Source of the DNA: Clostridia bacterium
GTDB taxonomy: Bacteria; Bacillota_A; Clostridia; Oscillospirales; QAKW01
NCBI GenBank assembly: GCA_017396865.1
Contig: JAFQKO010000031.1
Coordinates: 1 to 20,890, forward strand
Direction: 5' to 3'
Length of the DNA: 20,890 bases
Position numbers and translations under genes: made by a program. The notes under the pieces were generated by a model. It did no database searches. It was not told where the DNA came from and saw nothing but the letters and a program-made list of their open reading frames with translations. The stretch's first letter is position 1; every line of letters begins with the position of its first letter. Below are positions 15,661 to 20,890 of the stretch, one piece after another.

Positions 15661-16161
15661 TTGCTGATGCCGAAATTCATGCTCCCAAACGTTCATGCGC
15701 TGACCGACGATTTTCTGGCTGCGCAGAAGATCGGGGGCATCATCTTTGACATTGATAATACGCTGGTCGGCTTCCGTGAGCCGCGTCCTACCCCCGAGGT
15801 GCTGGCGCTGCTGGAGCACCTGAGGGAAAAGGGAATTCAAGTGGCCATCGCCTCCAATAATAAGGAGGAGCGGGTCAAGACCTTCGCCGAAGGCTTGGGT
15901 CTTTCGGCCTATCATCGCAGCGCAAAGCCCTTGGGCTTTGTGCTGAGAAGAATTCGTAAGGAATTCGGCCTCCCTGCCAAGCAGATCGCCTTGGTCGGCG
16001 ATCAGATCTATACCGATATGCTGGGCGGCAATCTGGCGGGGATGATCACGGTGCTGGTGGACCCCATCGACACCAAGGAAACCCGCCTCTTCCGCTTCAA
16101 GCGCAGAATGGAAATGCCGATCATCAATCGAAAACGCAGAAAGGATGAAAAACAGAAATGA
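15661..16161 (+). CDS. yqeG: YqeG family HAD (IIIA) phosphatase
   Basis: A 166-residue HAD hydrolase. The start is taken as the TTG at 15661, ten bases after AAGGAG (15645-15650); an ATG at 15667 is the alternative but lies 16 bases from that site. HAD motifs: the nucleophile loop FDIDNTLVG (first Asp at 29), motif II in AIASNN, a Lys in RSAKPLGF, and motif III/IV GDQIYTDMLGGN. YqeG is a small conserved Firmicutes phosphatase with unsettled substrate, normally next to yqeH; here it is followed by an endonuclease-IV-like gene instead, joined by an ATGA overlap (16158-16161). The C-terminal ~20 residues are very basic. Confidence 0.92.
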   Translation: MLMPKFMLPNVHALTDDFLAAQKIGGIIFDIDNTLVGFREPRPTPEVLALLEHLREKGIQVAIASNNKEERVKTFAEGLGLSAYHRSAKPLGFVLRRIRKEFGLPAKQIALVGDQIYTDMLGGNLAGMITVLVDPIDTKETRLFRFKRRMEMPIINRKRRKDEKQK

Positions 16162-17006
16162 TCCGATTCGGTCCGGGTGGTAATTGCGAATGGTTTAAAG
16201 CCGATGGCAATAAGACCACCGATAAAATGCCCGCCTTCTTGAATAAAATCGGCCTCAATGCCTATGAGGTGGAATGCGGCCGCGGCGTGCGGATGAACGA
16301 GGCAACCGCCAAGGCCTTGCGTGCCGAGGCAGAGAAATATGGTATCGCCCTCTCTATCCATGCGCCCTACTATATCTCCATGTCCTCGCTGGAGGAGGAA
16401 AAGCGGCAGGGAAGTGTCCGCTATCTGCTGGAAAGCGCGGCGCTGGCTAAAAAGATCGGCGCCACGCGGGTGATCTTCCATTCCGGCTCCTGCGCAAAGC
16501 TCAGCAGGGAGGAGGCAACCGCCTTGGCGGTGGATACCCTTCAAAAGGCGGTGGCCGCCTTCGATGCGGAGGGCTACGGCGATCTGATCCTTTGCCCCGA
16601 AACGATGGGTAAGATCAACCAGCTCGGCTCGCTGGAGGAGGTTATGACCCTCTGTAAGGTGGACGACCGCATCCTGCCAACCATCGATTTCGGCCACCTC
16701 AACGCCCGCGAGCAGGGTCTTTTCTATACCGCCGCCGACTATGAGCGGGTGCTGGACGTAATGGAGGATGCGCTGGGTCATGAGCGGGCCACCAAGTTCC
16801 ATACCCACTTTTCCAAGATCGAATATACCACCGGCGGGGAAAAGCGGCATCTGACCTTTGAGGATACCGTCTACGGCCCCGATTTTGCGCCGCTGGCCGA
16901 GGTATTGGCCAAGCGTGGGGCAGAGCCGATCATCATCTGCGAATCGGCGGGAACGCAAAGTAAAGATGCGCTGGAAATGAAGGAAATGTACGAAAAAGTA
17001 AAATAA
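16158..17006 (+). CDS. Endonuclease IV-like TIM-barrel protein (AP2Ec family)
   Basis: A 282-residue TIM barrel close to endonuclease IV in length. The trinuclear zinc ligands appear conserved in place: H68 (IHAPYY), H108 (FHSG), E148 (CPETMG), D177 and H180 (DFGHLNA), H215/H217 (FHTHFS), H231 and E262 (ICESAG). Endonuclease IV has an Asp-x-His pair near position 230; here only the His is obvious (KRHLTF), so activity on abasic sites is likely but not certain. The gene starts inside the stop of yqeG and is followed by a spacer with the efp promoter. Related clostridial proteins are often annotated simply as TIM barrel proteins. Confidence 0.85.
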   Translation: MIRFGPGGNCEWFKADGNKTTDKMPAFLNKIGLNAYEVECGRGVRMNEATAKALRAEAEKYGIALSIHAPYYISMSSLEEEKRQGSVRYLLESAALAKKIGATRVIFHSGSCAKLSREEATALAVDTLQKAVAAFDAEGYGDLILCPETMGKINQLGSLEEVMTLCKVDDRILPTIDFGHLNAREQGLFYTAADYERVLDVMEDALGHERATKFHTHFSKIEYTTGGEKRHLTFEDTVYGPDFAPLAEVLAKRGAEPIIICESAGTQSKDALEMKEMYEKVK

Positions 17007-17009
17007 TAC

Positions 17010-17038
17010 TTGAAATATTGAGAAATATCATGTAAAAT
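17010..17038 (+). promoter_or_regulatory. Promoter of efp
   Basis: TTGAAA (17010-17015), a 17-base spacer and TAAAAT (17033-17038), in an AT-rich spacer. A leader of roughly 35-40 bases is predicted. Confidence 0.6.
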
Positions 17039-17081
17039 ATAGTGTAGAAAATTTTTCGCAAAAGAAAGGAAATATGTAACT

Positions 17082-17645
17082 ATGTTAACTGCAGGCGATT
17101 TTAGAAACGGCGTGACCTTCGATATGGACGGTCAGGTGTTCCAGGTTGTTGAATTCCAGCACGTAAAGCCCGGTAAGGGTGCCGCATTCGTGCGTACCAA
17201 GTTCAAGAACGTGGTAACCGGCGCTGTTGTTGAAAAGTCCTTCAACCCCACCGATAAATTTGAGGAAGCTACCATCGACCGTAAGGATTATCAGTATCTG
17301 TATCAGGATGGCGATCTGTACTATTTCATGGATATGGAAACCTATGATCAGATGCCCCTTGGTCAGGATAAGCTGGGCGAAGCCTTCAAGTTCGTGAAGG
17401 AAAACGACGTTGTGAAGATCATGTCCTATAAGGGCAACGTCTTTGGCGTTGAGTGCCCCTTCTTCGTAAAGCTGTACGTTACCGAGACCGAGCCCGGCGT
17501 TCGCGGCGATACCGCTACCAACGTTACCAAGCCCGCTACTCTGGAAACCGGCGCTGTTGTTAAGGTTCCCATCTTCATCAATGAGGGTGAGCTGATCGAG
17601 ATCGATACCCGTACCGGTGAGTACATGGGTCGTGCAAAGGAATAA
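17082..17645 (+). CDS. efp: Translation elongation factor P
   Basis: A 187-residue EF-P, normal in length. It has the three beta-barrel domains, and the conserved loop [14 protein letters not shown] places K32 at the tip. This is the residue modified in many bacteria (5-aminopentanol in B. subtilis); no modification gene lies in the window. The C-terminal signature is [24 protein letters not shown] relieves ribosome stalling at proline runs. AAAGGA (17065-17070) is 11 bases from the ATG, a little far, and a start-stop ATGTAA (17074-17079) lies in between. The next gene follows after 20 bases with no terminator, so the pair is cotranscribed. Confidence 0.97.
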   Translation: MLTAGDFRNGVTFDMDGQVFQVVEFQHVKPGKGAAFVRTKFKNVVTGAVVEKSFNPTDKFEEATIDRKDYQYLYQDGDLYYFMDMETYDQMPLGQDKLGEAFKFVKENDVVKIMSYKGNVFGVECPFFVKLYVTETEPGVRGDTATNVTKPATLETGAVVKVPIFINEGELIEIDTRTGEYMGRAKE

Positions 17646-17665
17646 TCTGAGAGGAGAATAAAGCT

Positions 17666-18082
17666 ATGTTAGAGAAGGTTGCTTATATCAAAGGTCTGCT
17701 TCAGGGCATGAAGCTGAAGGATGAGGATCCCTATAAGGAGCTGTTTGCCAACATCGTTGATGTTCTGGAAGACATGGCTGCCGCTGTTGCCGATGCTGAG
17801 GATAATATCATCGATCTGGATGAGTATATTCAGGAGGTGGATGAGGATCTGGCAGCAGTCGAGGATTTCCTGGACGAGGAATGCGACGATTGCGATGAGG
17901 ACGATTATTATTGCATCGTTTGCCCCACCTGCGGCGAAGAGTTCGCTGTAGATGATGAGGTTGCCGAGCTGGGCGAAGTAAAGTGCCCCAACTGCGGTGA
18001 GGATCTGGAATTCGATCTCAACGATATCGAGTGCACCGGCGAATGCGAAGGCTGCGTCGAAGAGTGCGAGGACGCTGAGTAA
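17666..18082 (+). CDS. CD1247-like acidic protein with zinc ribbon
   Basis: A 138-residue, strongly acidic protein; AGGAG (17652-17656) precedes the ATG. The N-terminus (MLEKVAYIKGLLQG) and the following Asp/Glu-rich helices (~20-72, probable coiled coil) match the CD1247 N-terminal domain family of Clostridia, function unknown. A zinc ribbon follows with C86, C89, C107 and C110 (IVCPTCGEEF, CPNCGEDLEFD). Extra cysteines flank it (73, 76, 83 and 123, 127, 130, 134) and could bind more metal. The ribbon has the same 17-residue Cys-pair spacing as the two internal ribbons of the TIR-cyclophilin protein. It is cotranscribed with efp and ends in a strong terminator. Confidence 0.85.
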   Translation: MLEKVAYIKGLLQGMKLKDEDPYKELFANIVDVLEDMAAAVADAEDNIIDLDEYIQEVDEDLAAVEDFLDEECDDCDEDDYYCIVCPTCGEEFAVDDEVAELGEVKCPNCGEDLEFDLNDIECTGECEGCVEECEDAE

Positions 18083-18092
18083 TTGAGCGAAT

Positions 18093-18126
18093 AATACCCA
18101 TGCCGCTTTGCGGCATGGGTATTTTT
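18093..18126 (+). terminator. Strong terminator after the efp operon
   Basis: A perfect 14-bp stem (18093-18106 with 18110-18123) and a 3-base loop are followed by a T run to 18126. The ribosome site of the next gene (AAGGAG, 18129-18134) begins two bases later. Confidence 0.93.
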
Positions 18127-18139
18127 ATAAGGAGAAGTT

Positions 18140-18988
18140 ATGAAAACATCGTCTTGGTTTAATTTTCACGCCTGCCCGAAAACTGATATGGATGCCTTTC
18201 TTCAAGAGGGCATTTTAAGCCATAAGCGGATCGGCTTCGATGGTGTTAATTTTGATCTTTGCTGCGTAGGGGCGCTGGATGAGAGCTTGGATGCGCGGCT
18301 CGAAAGATTTTTGCAGCTTGCGCAAGAACATGAGCTGGAGCTCCCCGTTGCCCACCTGCCCTTTGTTACTCAAAAGGTTGGGCTGCCTGATGATCCCTCC
18401 TTCCAAACGAAGATGTATCGGGCAATCGATTGCGCCAAAATGCTCGGTGTCGGCTATGCCGTTGTTCATCCAAACAGCACCACCGTGCCGCTGGAGGGCT
18501 ATAACCGTGCCGCTGAATTTGAAAACGTGATGGGTCACCTCGGCCCCTTTGTAGACTATGCCAAAAAGCAGGGGGTTCAGATCGTCATTGAAAATATGCG
18601 GATCGTTCATAAGGGTTATCCCGTCCATCGCTTCGGCGCATCGCCCGAGGAGCTTTGCGCCGTGGCAGATGCGCTGGGGATCGGTGTCTGCTGGGATACC
18701 GGTCACGCTAATATTACAGGTCTGAAGCAGTCGGAGGCGCTTGCCTGCGTGGGCTCTCGCCTGAAGATGCTGCACCTTAACGATAACGTGGCCGATGATG
18801 ATATCCATCTTGCCCCCTTCTGCGGCAACATTGATTGGGCCGACGTGATGCAGGGCTTGAAGGCGATCGGCTTTGATGGATACCTCAATTTCGAGGTTTC
18901 AACCGCTCGAGTTCCTCTCTCTTGTCGGGAGGCCTTCGGCCGCTACGTCCATTCCACCGCCGCCGCGCTGGAAAATTTGATGAAATGA
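18140..18988 (+). CDS. Sugar phosphate isomerase/epimerase-like TIM-barrel protein
   Basis: A 282-residue xylose-isomerase-like TIM barrel. The probable metal and catalytic residues are in family positions: E151 (IVIENM), D186 and H189 (CWDTGHAN), H212 (LHLNDN) and E252 (NFEVST), with H72 and H110 nearby. The loop from HLNDN through D220 and H223 to GNIDW is typical of this group. The substrate is not predictable, but a sugar or cyclitol isomerase or epimerase is likely. AAGGAG lies five bases before the ATG. There is no room for a promoter between the upstream terminator and this site, so expression probably depends on read-through or on a promoter within or before the hairpin. Confidence 0.85.
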   Translation: MKTSSWFNFHACPKTDMDAFLQEGILSHKRIGFDGVNFDLCCVGALDESLDARLERFLQLAQEHELELPVAHLPFVTQKVGLPDDPSFQTKMYRAIDCAKMLGVGYAVVHPNSTTVPLEGYNRAAEFENVMGHLGPFVDYAKKQGVQIVIENMRIVHKGYPVHRFGASPEELCAVADALGIGVCWDTGHANITGLKQSEALACVGSRLKMLHLNDNVADDDIHLAPFCGNIDWADVMQGLKAIGFDGYLNFEVSTARVPLSCREAFGRYVHSTAAALENLMK

Positions 18989-19021
18989 TCGTTTTTTAAA
19001 CCATAATAGTCTGTTATTGGG

Positions 19022-19050
19022 TTGTTTTTCACTGTTTTTTGGGGTATTAT
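19022..19050 (+). promoter_or_regulatory. Possible promoter of the GH13 gene
   Basis: TTGTTT (19022-19027), a 17-base spacer and TATTAT (19045-19050). The -35 match is only partial, and the predicted leader is short (~15 bases) but contains the ribosome site. Confidence 0.4.
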
Positions 19051-19071
19051 TTAGCAAAGAGGTGTTTGAAT

Positions 19072-20346
19072 ATGGAAAGAAATCGCCAAATTATTTACCA
19101 GCTTGCTCTGCGTACCTTTACGCCGGAGGGCACGTTGAAAGCCGCCGCTGCGTTGTTACCCCATGTGGCAGACCTTGGGGTGGATATCGTTTATCTTTGC
19201 CCCGTCTTCGTTGCGGAAAACGATCCCGATGAAGCAACCTGGAGCCCGCGTCAAAAGGCGTCGGCAACAAACAATCCGAAAAATCCGTATAAGATGGCCG
19301 ACTACTTTAACGTTGACCCCGAATACGGCACGAACGAGGATCTTAAAGCCTTTGTAGCCTCCGCTCATGCGCTTGGCTTAAAGGTACTCTTCGATCTGGT
19401 CTACTTGCATTGCGGTCGCGGCGCCGTCTTTTTGAAGGATCATCCCGATTTCATCGAGCGTAACGAGGATGGCAGCGATGTGATCGGAGAGCAGTGGCCC
19501 TTTGCCCGCCTGAATTACAAAAACCCTGATCTACGGGCTTATCTTGCAAAAAATGTCGAATATCTTATCGGTGAATTTGACGTCGATGGCTTCCGCTGTG
19601 ATGTCGGCGATCGTGTTCCGCTGGATTTCTGGGAATCGGTCTTTTGCCCGATCAAGGAACGGAATCCCGATTTTATCACCCTAAACGAGGGGCGTGACCC
19701 GGCATACCTTGCTAAAGCCTTTGACTGGGGCTATGGCTTTGAATGGGCAAGCACCATGCGCCATATCTTCCGCGGTGAGGAGAAGGCATCCGCCCTGCGT
19801 GCCCGCTGGGAAGAGGAAAAGAAACTGTACGGAGAGGCAACCTGCCGTCTGCTTCGTTCTATTGATAACCATGATACCGCCAGTGATATCGGCCTGCTGC
19901 GGAATGAGGTGGTGATGACCTCCCGCGGTGTGGAGGCGGCGCTGGTCGTAACCAATACCTTTGAGGGCATCGCCTTCCTTTGGAACGGTTATGAACTTTG
20001 TGATAACGCTGAAAATAATATGTTTTCCAACCGCGATCATGGGCGCAGAAGCGCAATGAACTGGTCTCGCGCCTTTACGGCTGAGGGGCGGCGCAGAATG
20101 GAGATTGTCCGTAAACTTCATGCACTCCATCATGCCAACAATGGCAGATTGGAATGGTTGGAAAACGACCTGCCCGACGATGTTATCAGCTATCGCTGCG
20201 GTGTTTCGGTCGTCGTGAATACCCGTAATACCCCCGTTACCGTTCGCGTCGACGGTGATTTTACCGCGCCGATCCTGCAAAGCGGTGCAGCGATCGAAAA
20301 CGGAACCGTAACATTGGAGCCCTACGGCTATATCATTGCAAAATAA
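19072..20346 (+). CDS. Intracellular GH13 alpha-amylase family enzyme
   Basis: A 424-residue protein read from the ATG at 19072 after AGAGGTG (19058-19064); an in-frame TTG-type start at 19039 lacks a site. There is no signal peptide. GH13 conserved regions are present: FDLVYLHCG (region I), VDGFRCDVGD with nucleophile D177, FITLNEG with acid/base E206, and SIDNHDTASD with D268. A short C-terminal beta domain begins near residue 370. It probably acts on imported maltooligosaccharides or related alpha-glucosides in the cytoplasm; exact specificity cannot be told. It is a compact member, smaller than most neopullulanase or oligo-1,6-glucosidase enzymes. It may be cotranscribed with the upstream isomerase gene, since no clear terminator separates them. 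Confidence 0.92.
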   Translation: MERNRQIIYQLALRTFTPEGTLKAAAALLPHVADLGVDIVYLCPVFVAENDPDEATWSPRQKASATNNPKNPYKMADYFNVDPEYGTNEDLKAFVASAHALGLKVLFDLVYLHCGRGAVFLKDHPDFIERNEDGSDVIGEQWPFARLNYKNPDLRAYLAKNVEYLIGEFDVDGFRCDVGDRVPLDFWESVFCPIKERNPDFITLNEGRDPAYLAKAFDWGYGFEWASTMRHIFRGEEKASALRARWEEEKKLYGEATCRLLRSIDNHDTASDIGLLRNEVVMTSRGVEAALVVTNTFEGIAFLWNGYELCDNAENNMFSNRDHGRRSAMNWSRAFTAEGRRRMEIVRKLHALHHANNGRLEWLENDLPDDVISYRCGVSVVVNTRNTPVTVRVDGDFTAPILQSGAAIENGTVTLEPYGYIIAK

Positions 20347-20371
20347 GGAGCGGCATTGCCGCTCCTTATTT
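20341..20371. terminator. Bidirectional terminator containing both convergent stop codons
   Basis: A perfect 14-bp stem (20341-20354 with 20358-20371) and an ATT loop. The GH13 stop (20344-20346) lies in the left arm and the AraC gene stop (20366-20368) in the right arm. T-rich sequence follows on both strands. Confidence 0.88.
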
Positions 20372-20890
20372 TAATATAGAGTGCTTGTATTCGCTGGGCG
20401 TCATGTTGGTTGCCCGCTTGAAGCATTTTGAGAAATATTGAGGATTATCGAAGCAGAGCAGATCGGAGATCTGGGTCAGATTATATTGTCCCTCCCGGAT
20501 CAGCCGCTTGGCTTCTTCGATCTTCAGGGAGTTGTAGAAGCGGATGATCCCGTGGTAGGGGGTAAAGAGCTTTTTGATGGTGCTTTCGCTTTTGCCGAGC
20601 CGTTGCGCAACCTCCGCAACCGTGATCCGCCCGTAGATATTTTTCATGAGGAGATCGGAGATCTCCTTAACCTGATATGGAACGTCCACGCCGTCGATCA
20701 CATAGCTCCGCCGCTTCTTTTTAGATAAAACCTCGGTACTGCGGCTGAGCTTGATCAGGAAGATCTCCAAAAGGTTTTTGGTTATCTGGCTTGCTCCGAA
20801 GGGTGCATCCTTCAGCATCGACATTTTTTGCAGCAGAGGATCATGCGGATCCTCCATCCGAAAGCAGGAAAGCCCCTCGGTGAAGAGGGA
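20366..20890 (-). CDS. AraC-family transcriptional regulator, C-terminal part (runs off the right edge)
   Basis: 174 residues are visible; the frame stays open to the window edge (an in-frame ATG at 20857 is probably internal), so the N-terminal effector domain is missing. The last ~100 residues are an AraC DNA-binding domain with two helix-turn-helix units: ITVAEVAQRLGKSESTIKKLF and NLTQISDLLCFDNPQYFSKCFKRATNMTPSEY, the latter carrying the family signature. Visible upstream sequence is helical and unassigned. Such regulators usually control sugar-use genes in response to a ligand. The convergent GH13 gene and the isomerase are possible targets, but genes beyond the edge are at least as likely. 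Confidence 0.9.
   Translation of the reverse strand, partial: SLFTEGLSCFRMEDPHDPLLQKMSMLKDAPFGASQITKNLLEIFLIKLSRSTEVLSKKKRRSYVIDGVDVPYQVKEISDLLMKNIYGRITVAEVAQRLGKSESTIKKLFTPYHGIIRFYNSLKIEEAKRLIREGQYNLTQISDLLCFDNPQYFSKCFKRATNMTPSEYKHSILK

Noticed and set aside
16158..18988. The two TIM-barrel genes around efp as a recent tandem duplication
   Set aside because: They share only the broad fold and metal-ligand pattern; motifs and loops differ clearly, pointing to separate families.
18989..19030. Possible weak terminator after the isomerase/epimerase gene
   Set aside because: The best inverted repeat (around CCATAAT and TTATTGG) has a mismatch and a short stem, so it is not supported.

Overview
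The window looks like a chromosome segment from an anaerobic, endospore-forming gut or rumen Clostridia (Oscillospiraceae/Ruminococcaceae-like). Three things point there: the conserved Firmicutes cluster yqfC-yqfD-phoH-ybeY-dgkA-era-yqzL-recO-mutS2, the sporulation genes yqfC, yqfD and ylbJ, and type I dockerins on secreted carbohydrate-active proteins. Species-level identity cannot be read from the sequence.

Layout. (1) 1-3210: the 3' part of a secreted GH78 alpha-L-rhamnosidase with a GLUG-like region and a C-terminal dockerin, then a second secreted dockerin protein built from two copies of a concanavalin A-like module, ending in a strong terminator. (2) 3211-3486: a gene-free stretch with a nested set of inverted repeats. 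(3) 3487-4649, minus strand: a ylbJ-like membrane protein gene coupled by an ATGA overlap to a small cysteine-rich protein gene. (4) 4700-12195, plus strand: nine tightly packed or overlapping genes from yqfC to mutS2, covering sporulation, RNA maturation, ribosome assembly, undecaprenol recycling and DNA repair. It includes a 48-residue YqzL-like gene hidden between era and recO. The yqfF and cdd genes found in the B. subtilis version of this cluster are absent. (5) 12219-14341: a single-gene unit with its own extended -10 promoter, encoding a 668-residue zinc-ribbon / TPR / TIR / double zinc-ribbon / cyclophilin protein. (6) 14346-15551, minus strand: an AI-2E family transporter, divergent from (7) 15661-17006, a yqeG plus endonuclease-IV-like pair; the two promoters have abutting -35 boxes. 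(8) 17082-18126: efp and a CD1247-like acidic zinc-ribbon protein. (9) 18140-20371: a sugar-phosphate isomerase/epimerase-like TIM barrel whose ribosome-binding site lies directly behind a terminator, then an intracellular GH13 alpha-amylase-type enzyme. (10) 20366-20890, minus strand: the C-terminal part of an AraC-family regulator converging on the GH13 gene.

The most unusual item is the TIR-cyclophilin fusion. It keeps the TIR glutamate expected of NAD-cleaving TIRs and the main cyclophilin active-site residues. Its two internal zinc ribbons have exactly the same Cys spacing as the ribbon in the CD1247-like protein 4 kb downstream. Its neighbours are housekeeping genes, so a defence role would be inference only.
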